This document shows, piece after piece, positions 34,101-43,237 of a stretch of 64,000 nt of DNA. Source of the stretch: Candidatus Sulfotelmatobacter kueseliae (GTDB lineage: Bacteria; Acidobacteriota; Terriglobia; Terriglobales; Acidobacteriaceae); assembly GCA_900290255.1 (NCBI GenBank), contig OMOD01000046.1, positions 1 through 64,000 of the forward strand. The letters run 5' to 3'. Below the pieces are notes generated by a model. That model saw only the letters and a program-made list of their open reading frames with translations. It was not told where the DNA came from and made no database searches. Within the stretch, counting starts at the first letter, position 1; the number at the start of each line of letters is the position of its first letter. The position numbers were made by a program, and so were the translations under genes.

Positions 34101-36449
34101 TGCGGCGTACTCGGCGTATTTGGTCATCGGCACAGTGCGGCCGAATTCGGTTTCGAACTGGTTGGAGCCAACCAGTTCCGTGGCTGAAAACAGCGCCCGG
34201 GCCGCGCGATTCTTTTGTTCGATTTGTGAATCGTTCATCGGCTCGACAATGTCCGGCATGCCAATGGAATGGATCTCGTAGCGAGGCTTCATTACCTCCT
34301 GCTCAAGATAGAAGAAGACCTTGGCGAAGCCGGGCTGCTTTTCGGCCAGTGCGAAAACGGCCTCATCGACGACCTGAAGTCCGAGCGCGGCTTGCACGCC
34401 CTCGCCGTGTGCATTGGTTACGCGAAAGCGGATGCGTGCCTCACCGCCCGGTTTGTACTCGGCAGCATCAGTCGTCGTTTCGATTTTGAGTTCATCCGCA
34501 GGCTGCACGAACACCAGCCGGTGATCGCCGACGGGGCGGGCATCGCGGCCAAAAAGATAGGCGTTCAAGTCCAGCGTCCCGGCCATCTGCGGGGTCGCAG
34601 CCAGGGTCAATTCGGCGTGGCCGTCTTCAAGGTCAAGGTCGCGAGTCAGGATCGTCTGACCCTCCTTGACCACGTCAATGTACGCCGTCCCGCGTTCTTT
34701 GGTGGAGAAGAGTTTGAGTTGAATACGATCGCCGGCTCGATACACCGCACGCTCGGTACGCAGGAGAATCTGATCATCGCCGGTGCGCGTTTGCAGTTGC
34801 ACGGTGCTGTTGGCGACATTGCCTTCGGTGTCACGGGCTTCGATGTCGAGAGTCGCGGCCTTGTCGCCTGCACTGATGCGAACCTCGGCGACACCTCCTT
34901 CATCAGTGGACGCACGTTGGTCCACACCGCCGGGAGCATGCACCTTGAGCTCAGTGCGAGCCGGAGTCCCATCGGGATAAGAAACGAGGACGAAAACCTC
35001 ATTCTCCAGATTAGGAATCAGTGTGCCGCCTTCAGGCACAGCCGTGATCAGCAGCGGTGCCTCGGTGACCGTGATCGGCTCTCCGCGAGTCTCGGCGTGG
35101 CCGGCAGAATCTCTTACCGTGGCTTCCACCAGCACGCGGGCGGCATTCTGGCTGAGAGGGCGTCCGGCGAAATATTCGGGAAGCAACAGATCGAAGTGAT
35201 AGGCGCCATCGTGATCCGTCTTGCCATGCACGGGGCCAACCTCGAAGATGGCGACATCCATGACGGAACCCTTCACGATGATTTCAGCGTCATCCACCGG
35301 TTTGCCAAAGAAGTAATTGGCATGGACGGTTCCCGTCACATGGTCACCAGGGCGATAACCATGCTTGGCCTGGTTGCCGCTTCCCGAGAGATCAATGGCC
35401 ACCTTGAACTTGGGCAGAACATACCGTTCGACATTCAGAGCGATTTCGGCCGTGCTGGAGGGTGCTTCCGCATCTCCCATCAGGGCGCGGAGGTGATACG
35501 TCCCAAGATTCACTTCGTCGGCGAGCGCGAATTCGGCGGAAGAAACACCAAACTTGTCGGTTTGCGTCGCCTTCTTGAACACCTTGTTGCCGCGAGAGTC
35601 TTCCAGTTCAAAAGTGAACTGGCGGCCGGCGACAGCCTGGTGATTGGCGCGGTCGAGGACCAATGCGCGCGCATGGATCGTCTGCTCCGGCTGGTAGATT
35701 GGCTTTTCCGTGGTCAGAAGAATTGAAGCTTTATCTTCCAACTTCACCTGCTGGGTAAGTTCTGTGGACCCGATCGCAGTGTCCACAATATAGTGCAGTT
35801 GATAACTGCCGACCAGGTTGGAGGGAAAGCGAAACTGCGCTTCGGTGGTGCCGCGGCGATTCAGCCGTCCGGTATAAAGCAGACGCGCCTTCTGATCAGG
35901 ATTCAACAATTCGATGCTCACCGATCCTGCGCCGCCGATGATTTCATCGTGCGAATCGGTGACAATGACCCGAACCGCGGCTTGTCCGCCGCTCAGATAT
36001 GACTGCTGGCCGAGGATGTGCACGACCGGCGTGCGCAGTATCTGAGAAATGGATTCCGCTCCTTCCAGAGCTCTTTCATTCGAATTGCTGTAGTCGAAGC
36101 GGTAGCGGACGCGGTGCCACACCAGGTCATCCAGAGCCAGCGGTTCGTCGAGCTTGATTTCTTCCCGCCAAGATCCCCTGTTGCTGACAATTTCAGCGTT
36201 GTGCTGCGAGCGGCCGAATACTTTCTCCTCGGGATCGACGACCTCGATCGTGAATTGACCGGTTCCGGGATGAGCATCACGGTAAGGAATGGTGACGTGC
36301 AAAGTGCCGTGGGAATAGGTCGCCATCGCGCCGGATGCGCCGCTTACAGTTTGAGACGGGTGCACCAACAGCATCGCGACAATCAGGGCTACAGCGATAA
36401 ACAGGACGCAGTATCTCACCGCGTTGCCGGGTCCGATGCGGTCTTCCAT
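31152..36449 (-). CDS. Alpha-2-macroglobulin family protein with inserted domains
   Basis: 1765 residues (longer frame to 36569 rejected; ATG at 36449 opens the N-terminal membrane segment VLFIAVALIVAMLLV). The N-terminal half is a run of macroglobulin (MG) domains; the thioester motif is GCFEQ, with Cys1282 and Gln1285, so trapping of proteases by covalent bond is plausible. The C-terminal part carries the thioester alpha/alpha toroid and receptor-binding-like domain. Oddity: near the bait position are a GspG-pseudopilin-like segment (about 770-875, DPWGTEL ... FNTADDMAAYLEV) and a carboxypeptidase-regulatory domain (about 897-990, GSVTDPSGAAVASAIV) followed by a Gly-rich linker. Probably membrane-anchored, defending against proteases. 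Confidence 0.9.
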   Translation of the reverse strand: MEDRIGPGNAVRYCVLFIAVALIVAMLLVHPSQTVSGASGAMATYSHGTLHVTIPYRDAHPGTGQFTIEVVDPEEKVFGRSQHNAEIVSNRGSWREEIKLDEPLALDDLVWHRVRYRFDYSNSNERALEGAESISQILRTPVVHILGQQSYLSGGQAAVRVIVTDSHDEIIGGAGSVSIELLNPDQKARLLYTGRLNRRGTTEAQFRFPSNLVGSYQLHYIVDTAIGSTELTQQVKLEDKASILLTTEKPIYQPEQTIHARALVLDRANHQAVAGRQFTFELEDSRGNKVFKKATQTDKFGVSSAEFALADEVNLGTYHLRALMGDAEAPSSTAEIALNVERYVLPKFKVAIDLSGSGNQAKHGYRPGDHVTGTVHANYFFGKPVDDAEIIVKGSVMDVAIFEVGPVHGKTDHDGAYHFDLLLPEYFAGRPLSQNAARVLVEATVRDSAGHAETRGEPITVTEAPLLITAVPEGGTLIPNLENEVFVLVSYPDGTPARTELKVHAPGGVDQRASTDEGGVAEVRISAGDKAATLDIEARDTEGNVANSTVQLQTRTGDDQILLRTERAVYRAGDRIQLKLFSTKERGTAYIDVVKEGQTILTRDLDLEDGHAELTLAATPQMAGTLDLNAYLFGRDARPVGDHRLVFVQPADELKIETTTDAAEYKPGGEARIRFRVTNAHGEGVQAALGLQVVDEAVFALAEKQPGFAKVFFYLEQEVMKPRYEIHSIGMPDIVEPMNDSQIEQKNRAARALFSATELVGSNQFETEFGRTVPMTKYAEYAARYQSRFQTQVHQLAEDLNRAYQQNPEGGDLARVFARVAKAGGSDLRDPWGTELRLEPAGWARKKMYVVRSAGADQQFNTADDMAAYLEVRTGNVASRSESGTIALTIEHDRGPFNGMAEIAGSVTDPSGAAVASAIVSVRETSNRKLRTTKTNAAGQFSLAALTAGNYEVQVSAPGFRSASQKVTVQARDRAVLSATLSVGDVTEAVEVEAVGVVGGVPGGVAGGQMGGVIGGVVNGDMRMMAPVAMPMRVAKELAANSATLIADKKQSSEAPAAHVRSYFPEALYINPEIITDDEGRASIVIPLADSITTWRMAMLASTTHGALGSSTSSIKVFQDFFVDLDLPVTLTQGDRVSLPVAVYNYSSARGEVNLKLQADDWFSLVDDVAEKTVSVDSARVAGSQFTLEARRIGKFKLTLSAQMHGEANRADIVVREIEVIPNGREQSLVFNGRLENEVQHELNFPADSIPDASKIFVRLYPGPLSQVIEGMDSLLRMPYGCFEQTSSSTYPNVLALDYMKRTHKLTPEVHAKAEGYIANGYQRLLTFEVPGGGFSWFGSVPANKILTAYGLMEFYDMSQVYDVDPKLIARTQQWLAAQQQPDGNWKPDASFINEGATNRYNNDEVRIAAYIAWSLENTGYQGPAVENARRFIEKHMSAKLDTYTLAVLANFAADYGKDRDFTLQAMELLLDAHTEKGEQAWWSAEETSVYATGTSASVETTGLAVQALLKWGQASGVARKALTYLASKKDASGTWGTTQATIMALRALLLATEKGTADVRGTLEVLLNGKPVEKLVLTPENNDLLHQFVFKEIDSKSGTTVGIRFDGKGGLAYQVVGSYFLPWSQKPESEPLSIDVAYDRTHLAQDDIATATATIKNNLPKSANMVMVDLGIPPGFDLLSEDLQTYLDKSAGQKSGRLEKFNMTATQAILYFDSIAAGDTVVLRFRLHAKYPIRARTFQSRVYEYYDPDVNSASPPVQMEVRKR

Positions 36450-36621
36450 AGGGGTCTCCGTGAAAGCACTTTCAGCCGCGCCACTACTGCTTTTGGCGCT
36501 CAGAGATAGAACGTTTCGTTCGCCCCTTCTTGCGTAGGGTTGGGCGAAGCGCAGTCTCCCTGGATGCAATAGACACCGCGGCGGCTTGCTCGGGACTCTG
36601 TAATTCCGGGCTTAGTAAGCA

Positions 36622-36659
36622 GCGGATAGCTTAGTGAACGGCGGATGGCTTACTGCACG
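36622..36659. repeat. Short tandem repeat, 19 bp x 2
   Basis: Two adjacent copies, GCGGATAGCTTAGTGAACG and GCGGATGGCTTACTGCACG, with a partial third on the left. It lies in the 36450-36764 gap between two leftward genes, where nothing else is seen. Confidence 0.5.
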
Positions 36660-36764
36660 AAGAGTGCATGGAGTTGTTCGTGGAGAGATAGAAGCGCGGA
36701 GGCGAGGCGCGGAGGCAACGGTGCGTCGCTGCTCGCGATAGCGTCCACGGCTGGCGGACGATCG

Positions 36765-38894
36765 TTAGTTCTCAATGCCCATCTGGGTCAGGATGTAAGC
36801 ATAATCAAATGCCGCTTCGTGCAGCCGATCATAACGTCCCGATGCTCCCCCGTGCCCGGCTGGGCTCAAATTCGTCTTGAAAATCAAGATATTGTGATCC
36901 GTCCGCAGAGCTCGCATCTTGGCCACGTACTTCGCCGGCTCCCAGTACATCACTTGGCTGTCATTGAATGAAGTCTTCACCAGCATACTTGGATACGCTT
37001 TCGCCTCAATGTTGTCATAGGGGGAATACGTGATCATGTAATCGAACGCCGCCTGCTCCTTCGGATTGCCCCACTCCTCAAACTCCCCGACGGTGAGTGG
37101 CAGAGATTCGTCCAGCATCGTATTGATCACATCGACAAACGGCACCCCAACCAGCGCCGCCCTGAACAGATCCGGACGCATGTTCAACACTGCCCCCATC
37201 AGCAGGCCGCCCGCACTCCTGCCCTCGATTACCAGCCGGTCTTTCGACCCATACCCGTTTTTCACCAGATACTCCGCGCACGATATGAAGTCGGTAAACG
37301 TCGTCTTCTTGTTCATCATGCGCCCGGCATCGTGCCACGCCTTACCCATCTCACCCCCGCCGCGGATGTGCGCTACCGCCGTCACTACGCCGCGATCGGC
37401 CATGCTGAAGATATTCGAATTGAAAAACATGTCGATCGGGGCCCCATACGACCCGTACCCGTACAGATATAGCGCCTCTTTCCCGTCGAGCTTTGTGCCT
37501 TTCCGATACATCACCGAAATTGGAATCTTCGCGCCATCGGCCGCCGTCGCATAAATCTGCTCCACCTGATAACGCGTCCGGTCATATCCTCCCGGCACCT
37601 CGGTCTGCTTCAGCAGAGTTGACGTCCCCTTCTCCATGTCATAAGCAAACACCGACGCCGGCGTAATCGCCGACTGATACCCATAGCGAAACTCTGTCGT
37701 GTCATAAACCCGATTCACATATGGATACGCGGCATAGGCCGGCTCCGGAAACTCAATCCGCCGCGACTGCCCGCTGCGCAAATCGCTCACGCGAATCTGC
37801 GGCAGCCCGTTCTCGCGTTCATACAAGACGTAGTAGTTCTGGAAGAAGTCCGTGCCGTCGAGCATGACATTGGAATTGTGCGCCACCACTTCCCGCCAGT
37901 TCTTGCGCCCGGCATCTCCCACCGGAGCCTTCACCAGCCGGAAGTTCCGCCCTGTGTCGTTGACGCGAATGTAGAAAGAATCGCCGTTGTGATCGGGATA
38001 GTACTCCACATTCGGTTGGCGCGACTCCATCACATGGAACTCGGCCAGAGGCTGATCCGCCGGGATATACCGAGCCTCGCTCGTCGTATGGCTGGCCGAG
38101 ATCAGGAAGATGTAGGCCTGGCTCCGTGCCTTCCTGGCATAGACATCAAATCGTTCATCCTTTTCTTCGTACACCAGCGAGTCGGGGCCCGCTGTGCCCG
38201 CGGTGTGCCGGTACAGCCGGTATTGGCGTTTCGAAACCGCATCTTCCTGGGTGTAGAAGATCGTCTGGTTATCGTTTGCCCACACCACCGATCCCACCCG
38301 CTCGGCATGATCCACCAGAGTCTTCCCCGTGCGCAGATCCTTCACCGCCAGCTGAAACTGCCGAAACCCCGTGTTGTCGAACGAATAGGCCAGCAGATTC
38401 CCATCCGGGCTCACCGCATACGCTGCCACCGACATGAACGCCTGTCCCTTGGCCAGTTCATTGATGTCCAGCAACACCTCTTCCGGAGCGTCCGCGCTCG
38501 CCTTCCTGCGGCAGCGAATCTGATACTGCTTCCCGGCTTCAGTCCGCGTGTAATAAAAATAGTCGCCCTCTTTATATGGAACGTCGACGTCCGTCTCCTT
38601 AACCCGGCTCAGCATCTCGTCATAGAGCTTCTTCTGGAAGGCCTCCATCGGCTTCATGACCGCATCCGTGTATGCGTTCTCCGCCTCCAGATACGCCCGT
38701 ACCTCTGGATTCGCCTTGTCCCGCAACCAGAAATAGTTGTCCACCATCTTGTGGCCGTTGATCTCAGTCATATGCGGCACTTTCTTTGCCACTGGCGGTG
38801 CAGGTAGTGACCCCGTGTCAGCCCCTGCGAGCACCAACACTGCGACCAGCAGCAAAACTCCAACCTTAACTCGAGGCAAGAAAGTTCTGTTCAT
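36765..38894 (-). CDS. Secreted prolyl oligopeptidase, oligopeptidase B-like (S9A)
   Basis: 709 residues with a signal peptide. The N-terminal propeller begins at VPHMTEINGHKMVDNYFWLRD, a hallmark of the family. The C-terminal hydrolase domain has nucleophile motif GRSAGG, catalytic Asp in SFNDSQV, and His in AGHGG. RGGGEMGKAWHDAGR is the conserved loop of S9A enzymes. Oligopeptidase B cleaves short peptides after basic residues, but specificity cannot be read from this. The gene stands alone on its strand. Confidence 0.92.
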   Translation of the reverse strand: MNRTFLPRVKVGVLLLVAVLVLAGADTGSLPAPPVAKKVPHMTEINGHKMVDNYFWLRDKANPEVRAYLEAENAYTDAVMKPMEAFQKKLYDEMLSRVKETDVDVPYKEGDYFYYTRTEAGKQYQIRCRRKASADAPEEVLLDINELAKGQAFMSVAAYAVSPDGNLLAYSFDNTGFRQFQLAVKDLRTGKTLVDHAERVGSVVWANDNQTIFYTQEDAVSKRQYRLYRHTAGTAGPDSLVYEEKDERFDVYARKARSQAYIFLISASHTTSEARYIPADQPLAEFHVMESRQPNVEYYPDHNGDSFYIRVNDTGRNFRLVKAPVGDAGRKNWREVVAHNSNVMLDGTDFFQNYYVLYERENGLPQIRVSDLRSGQSRRIEFPEPAYAAYPYVNRVYDTTEFRYGYQSAITPASVFAYDMEKGTSTLLKQTEVPGGYDRTRYQVEQIYATAADGAKIPISVMYRKGTKLDGKEALYLYGYGSYGAPIDMFFNSNIFSMADRGVVTAVAHIRGGGEMGKAWHDAGRMMNKKTTFTDFISCAEYLVKNGYGSKDRLVIEGRSAGGLLMGAVLNMRPDLFRAALVGVPFVDVINTMLDESLPLTVGEFEEWGNPKEQAAFDYMITYSPYDNIEAKAYPSMLVKTSFNDSQVMYWEPAKYVAKMRALRTDHNILIFKTNLSPAGHGGASGRYDRLHEAAFDYAYILTQMGIEN

Positions 38895-39228
38895 AAATTC
38901 CTCGTAGCAGTCAGACTGCGAATGAGCGAAGCAGCATCATTTCTCGTTTGAAGCGTGCTCGGCATTGGACCGGCCCGCTGTGCTCTCTGGAGCCAGACAT
39001 CCGCTGGGGCAAGGACAAACCCTAAATCCATAAGTAATAATAATGATAGCGGCGGGATCGTCAGCCGCAACCTCTCGTTCGAAAGCGGCAACGATTGTAC
39101 ATCAAGTGGATGCCGGCCTCGCTGCGCCATCCACCTTCTTTCGAGATGTCCAGGTCTCGTCCGCCTGTGCCGTGGCGTATGGTTGTTTTACTTCCCAGGA
39201 TGGAGATAATGTTCGGTTGGGTTCCAGG
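38895..39228. other. Divergent promoter region, no gene seen
   Basis: Lies between the leftward peptidase and the rightward aldolase. An AT-rich patch at about 39022-39050 (CCATAAGTAATAATAATGA) is the best place for promoter elements. A long open frame runs through it from 39043 in phase with the aldolase but has no signal-peptide logic. No operator recognised with confidence. Confidence 0.4.
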
Positions 39229-40164
39229 ATGCCGCATCCAGTGAATAGGACTCTCATTCAAGAGATTCTCCGGGAAGCCGTCATGCGCTGTCTGCCAAAG
39301 ACAGCCGCGCTCGATGCCGCTGCTGAAGAAATTCACCGCTCGACCGCAGCGCTGCGCATTAAAGAAGAAATCATTCGCGTCGGCAAGAAGTTATGGGAGC
39401 GGCAGTATGTTGATGGCAACGGGGGCAATATCTCCTATCGCATCGGGCAAGAGTATGTGATCTGCACACCAACCATGTGCAGCAAGGGCGACCTGGTGCC
39501 CGAGGATTTTTCGTTGATCAACATGGATAACGTGCGGGTGTGCGGCGATCGGCCTCACACCAGCGAAGTGCTTCTCCACCTCGAGATTTACAAAGCCGTA
39601 CCGCAAGCGCGCGCCGTGATACATTGCCATCCGCCGCACGCTACGGCCTACGCGATCACCGGACTCGTGCCGCCGGGGAACGTGATTCCCGAGCAGGAAG
39701 TGTTTATAGGCCCCCTGGCCATTACTCCGTACGAAACTCCAGGGACCCAGAAGTTCGCGGAAACCGTACGCCCATACGCTCAAAAACATAACACCATCCT
39801 CTTGGGGAATCACGGCATCGTTTGCTGGGCTGATACGGTGACGCACGCGGAGTGGCTGGTAGAAATCGTCGACACTTACTGTCGCACGATCATGCTGGCG
39901 CAATCGCTGGGCAGCCCCATTAAGAACATTGCGGCGGACAAAATCGCCGACTTGCTGGAGATCAAGAGGCGGCTCGGTTTTCCGGACTGCCGCTTAGATG
40001 AGTCCACTGCGCCAGCGGAGTTTCGCTTGCCTGCATCTGACGCTTGCGGCGTTAACGTTGGCAATGCGGCCAATGAAAAGAGCACGGTTTCACCGCAAGA
40101 GATTGAGAACTTGGTTGCAAAGATTACCGCCCAGGTCATGGAGTTGCTGTCCGAGAAAGAGTGA
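39229..40164 (+). CDS. Class II aldolase (fuculose/rhamnulose-phosphate type) with microcompartment-targeting-like tail
   Basis: About 311 residues. Fold and zinc site are shown by GNGGNISYRIG, HTSEVLLHLEIYKA, HCHPPHATAYA (His ligands) and LLGNHGIVCWA. These enzymes cleave L-fuculose- or L-rhamnulose-1-phosphate to dihydroxyacetone phosphate and lactaldehyde. After the barrel comes a low-complexity linker (about 255-287) and an amphipathic helix SPQEIENLVAKITAQVMELL at the C-terminus, like encapsulation peptides of microcompartment enzymes. Start: ATG at 39229 follows no good Shine-Dalgarno sequence; TTG at 39217 with GGAGAT upstream is an alternative. Rhamnulokinase is seven bases downstream. 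Confidence 0.88.
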   Translation: MPHPVNRTLIQEILREAVMRCLPKTAALDAAAEEIHRSTAALRIKEEIIRVGKKLWERQYVDGNGGNISYRIGQEYVICTPTMCSKGDLVPEDFSLINMDNVRVCGDRPHTSEVLLHLEIYKAVPQARAVIHCHPPHATAYAITGLVPPGNVIPEQEVFIGPLAITPYETPGTQKFAETVRPYAQKHNTILLGNHGIVCWADTVTHAEWLVEIVDTYCRTIMLAQSLGSPIKNIAADKIADLLEIKRRLGFPDCRLDESTAPAEFRLPASDACGVNVGNAANEKSTVSPQEIENLVAKITAQVMELLSEKE

Positions 40165-40170
40165 AGTCGG

Positions 40171-41670
40171 GTGAGGTCCACCACTAATTTCGTGGCGATC
40201 GATCTGGGAGCTTCCAGCGGCAGGCTCGCCGTGGGCCGCTGGGATGGAAAACGGTTCGATCTTCAGGAACTGCATCGCTTCGCCAATGGCTATGTGAATG
40301 TGGATGGACACCTGAAGTGGGACGTTTCACGCCTTTGGTCCGAAATAAAATCTGGCCTTCGAAAATATGCGTCACGCTACAGCGAGCCTCTTGCCGGCAT
40401 AAGTGTCGACGCGTGGGGAGTGGACTTTGCTCTGCTCGACAAGGGCGGGGAGTTGCTCGGCGCTCCGTTCCACTATCGCGATTCCAGGACGGACGGGGTA
40501 CCGCAGCGTGTTTTTGCTCACGTGCCCGAGCCTGACATCTACCAACGCACCGGCATTCGCACCATGCAGATCAATACGCTGTTTCAATTGTTCAGCATGG
40601 TGGAGTCGGGCGACAGGAACCTGGCCGACGCCCGGCATCTGCTCATGATTCCTGACCTGTTTCACTTCTGGTTGTCGGGCGAGAAGTCGGTCGAATACAC
40701 GGAAGCCAGCACCACTCAGATGCTATCGTGCCGCGAGCGGACGTGGGCTTGTGATCTCCTCGATAGAATCGGTATTCCGGGCAATATCCTCGGGCCGATC
40801 ACTCATCCGGCAACGGTCCTGGGCACGCTGAAGGCGGAGCTACTCGAGGACTGCGGCCTGAAGAGTCCCGTGCCTGTGATCGCGGCAGGAAGTCATGATA
40901 CCGCCAGCGCGGTGGCCGCCGTTCCGCACCTGGACCAGCACAGCGCATACATCTCCAGTGGCACCTGGAGCCTGATGGGAATCGAGTGCGACGAACCGGT
41001 CACATCCGATGAAGCACTGTCTCAGGCTTTCACCAATGAAGGCGGAGTCAATGGCAACATTCGTTTCCTCAGGAACATCTCCGGGTTGTGGTTGCTTCAG
41101 GAGTGCGTGCGTCAATGGCGTTCCGAAGGCCGTCAGTACAGTTGGAATGAGGTAATGGAATTGGCCGCTGATGCCGCACCCTTCCGCAGCCTCATTGACG
41201 TTGATGCCAGCGAGTTTCTTGCCCCGGACGACATGCCGGCTGCCATTCGGGCACATTGTCGCCGGACAGGGCAGCCGGAACTGCGCGACGATCGCGCAGT
41301 TGCACGCTGTTGCCTGGAGAGTCTGGCCCTGAAATATCGGACGGTGCTCGGCGCGCTCGAAACGCTCAGCGGCAGAGAGCTCAAGACGATCCGGATCGTT
41401 GGTGGCGGCGGCCAGAATAAATTGCTGAGCCAGCTCACCGCAGACATCTGCCAGAGAGTTGTCGTCACCGGGCCGGTCGAGGCATCGGCTCTGGGCAATG
41501 TGATGGTGCAGGCGGTTGCCACTGGCTCCCTGGCCAGCATCACGGAAGGTCGTGAAAGCATTGCCTTGTCGGCTGATCTGGCCACGTATGAGCCGCGTCC
41601 TCTTAATGGGCTCGACGACGCCTATGACCGGTACGACTCGTGTCAGGGTATGCCTTCAGGCATACCGTAA
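40171..41670 (+). CDS. rhaB: Rhamnulokinase (FGGY family)
   Basis: 499 residues. The N-terminal FAIDLGASSGRL-type phosphate-binding loop (here VAIDLGASSGRLAVG), WDGKRFDLQELHRF, SVDAWGVDFALLD and the C-terminal RIVGGGGQNKLLSQL adenosine-binding segment point specifically to the RhaB branch of FGGY kinases, which phosphorylates L-rhamnulose. GTG start follows the aldolase stop by six bases, so the two are one operon: kinase and aldolase make consecutive steps of rhamnose (or fucose) catabolism. No isomerase gene is in the window. The end overlaps a hairpin repeat. Confidence 0.88.
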   Translation: MRSTTNFVAIDLGASSGRLAVGRWDGKRFDLQELHRFANGYVNVDGHLKWDVSRLWSEIKSGLRKYASRYSEPLAGISVDAWGVDFALLDKGGELLGAPFHYRDSRTDGVPQRVFAHVPEPDIYQRTGIRTMQINTLFQLFSMVESGDRNLADARHLLMIPDLFHFWLSGEKSVEYTEASTTQMLSCRERTWACDLLDRIGIPGNILGPITHPATVLGTLKAELLEDCGLKSPVPVIAAGSHDTASAVAAVPHLDQHSAYISSGTWSLMGIECDEPVTSDEALSQAFTNEGGVNGNIRFLRNISGLWLLQECVRQWRSEGRQYSWNEVMELAADAAPFRSLIDVDASEFLAPDDMPAAIRAHCRRTGQPELRDDRAVARCCLESLALKYRTVLGALETLSGRELKTIRIVGGGGQNKLLSQLTADICQRVVVTGPVEASALGNVMVQAVATGSLASITEGRESIALSADLATYEPRPLNGLDDAYDRYDSCQGMPSGIP

Positions 41671-41699
41671 GGCAGCGTTATCATTGCGCCTTCAGGCGC
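41647..41699. repeat. Twin hairpins sharing GCCTTCAGGC
   Basis: Stem GGTATGCC (41647-41654) / GGCATACC (41659-41666) with loop TTCA, then 20 bases later GCGCC (41686-41690) / GGCGC (41695-41699), also with loop TTCA. The first overlaps the end of rhaB. With no T-tract it is not a classical terminator, though it may protect the 3' end. The rest of 41671-41920 holds no gene. Confidence 0.6.
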
Positions 41700-41920
41700 T
41701 GAATTTACGATTCTGAGTTTCGCCGCGGGCTGTTGGCACGAAATTAGGTAGTGGGCTGTCTCGAATTTCCTTGGTGCACTTGCGGATTTGCAGACCACGT
41801 TTCGACGCTCGAGCAGTGCAAGATGTACATCGCGGCCATACGGATCGCGGCCGAGTTCGGCCGCGACCTCATCGGCATTCAGTATCAGCAGGGACTGAAG
41901 GAACTAGTTCGCGAATACAG

Positions 41921-43237
41921 TCACGCGATTCCGGCAGTTTTCATGCGAGGCTTTTTGCGGTTGGAGGATGCCGCCTCCACCCGATTCCGTCCATTAGCCT
42001 TGGCCCGGTACAAAGCCTGATCCGCGGCTTCGAGGACACGATCTGGCGTGCACTTTTCCCCGGTTGAAGTAGCAACTCCGATGCTTACGGTTGCAGAAAG
42101 TGACCCTGCAGGCTTTGCCTCGGTGAGTTGTTGAACCGCGCCTGTAGCGCGCGGGCGGCCACGGGTCTTTTCGTGGCGGCGATCCGGCCCGCGTGGAACC
42201 TCGCGGCGGTCGCCTCCGCGCAGGCGGAATTCAGCCGCCTCTATCTGAGCCCGGAGCTGTTCCAGATGATCGAAGACTTCGGGCGTAGTCTTGCCCGGGA
42301 AGAGAATGGCGAATTCTTCCCCGCCGCAGCGGTATGCCTGTCCCCCGCCGGTCACCCGCGCCAGGTGGGCCGCAACCAGTCGCAGCACCTGATCTCCGAT
42401 ATCGTGACCGTAGGTGTCGTTGAACCGCTTGAAGTGATCGATATCGGCGACCGCGATCGAATAGGGCTCCCCGAGTCGCAGCAGGGCATCGTTAAAGGCG
42501 CGGCGCGCGGGCAGCGTGGTGAGTTCATCGTGAAAAGCCATCAGATAAGAACTCTCAACGATGGAGGCTGCCAGGATGAATGCTGCCGCGGCCCCATAGG
42601 CGCTGGCAATGCGCACCGTCCCGACGAAGTAGAGCGAGAGGGAAAAAGCGGCGAGCGACCACAGCAGGGCGCCGTCGGCGGGCTTGCGCGTGATCAGAGT
42701 CCGCACCAGCAACAGCACTCCGGCCGCACCCAGAGCCGCCCAACCATAACCCGGCAAAGAGATCGTAGTCGCAACGTGATGCGCGTGAGAAGGCAAGGCT
42801 GGGGCCATCTCGTCAGCCCGGCACAGAACCGCCACCACGACGGATTGGACGAATACAAAGAGTCCGATGGGCGCAATCCCGGTAACCACGAAACCGCGCT
42901 CCTGCATCAGCGCAATGGCGATGAAGTTCAACGGGACCAGCACGCAGACCGCTTCGAGGGACGTCCAACCCGCTGTTCCGGGCGCGGCGTGGCTGGCGCC
43001 AAACAGTGCCGCGGCTTCCTGCGCGAGAAACAGTACCAGCAAGGCGAAGAAGATGCGACTGGAATGAAATCGCCAGGCCAGTATCATCCCTCCACCGAGG
43101 GCGCAATAATACAGAAAACTCAGTGTGGGCACAGACAGCATCAGCCATCCGGAATGCACCAGCACGGCGACTCCCGCCAGCACGATGCCGCCTGGAATTA
43201 GGAGAGGCTTAAGTATTGTTCTGGTCCATACTGGCAA
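41921..43237 (-). CDS. Membrane-bound GGDEF diguanylate cyclase
   Basis: 438 residues. Seven or so hydrophobic segments in the first 230 residues form a membrane sensor; the GGDEF domain follows, with [32 protein letters not shown] and the signature CGGEEF, which is a functional GGEEF variant. The catalytic site looks complete, so c-di-GMP synthesis is expected. No RxxD product-inhibition site is visible. Oddity: a long basic insertion ([18 protein letters not shown] onward) sits between the signature and the conserved SIGVA strand. TTG at 43237 is used because AAGGAG lies seven bases upstream and no in-frame ATG precedes the first helices. Confidence 0.88.
   Translation of the reverse strand: MPVWTRTILKPLLIPGGIVLAGVAVLVHSGWLMLSVPTLSFLYYCALGGGMILAWRFHSSRIFFALLVLFLAQEAAALFGASHAAPGTAGWTSLEAVCVLVPLNFIAIALMQERGFVVTGIAPIGLFVFVQSVVVAVLCRADEMAPALPSHAHHVATTISLPGYGWAALGAAGVLLLVRTLITRKPADGALLWSLAAFSLSLYFVGTVRIASAYGAAAAFILAASIVESSYLMAFHDELTTLPARRAFNDALLRLGEPYSIAVADIDHFKRFNDTYGHDIGDQVLRLVAAHLARVTGGGQAYRCGGEEFAILFPGKTTPEVFDHLEQLRAQIEAAEFRLRGGDRREVPRGPDRRHEKTRGRPRATGAVQQLTEAKPAGSLSATVSIGVATSTGEKCTPDRVLEAADQALYRAKANGRNRVEAASSNRKKPRMKTAGIA

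Noticed and set aside
34269..35726. 485-residue frame opposite the macroglobulin
   Set aside because: Antisense frame over a well-supported large gene; codon pattern belongs to the other strand.
41647..41666. Hairpin at the end of rhaB as an intrinsic terminator
   Set aside because: No T-tract follows; listed as a repeat instead.
41751..42067. Two overlapping frames after rhaB
   Set aside because: They run into the diguanylate cyclase's 3' end in other frames and show no start signal.
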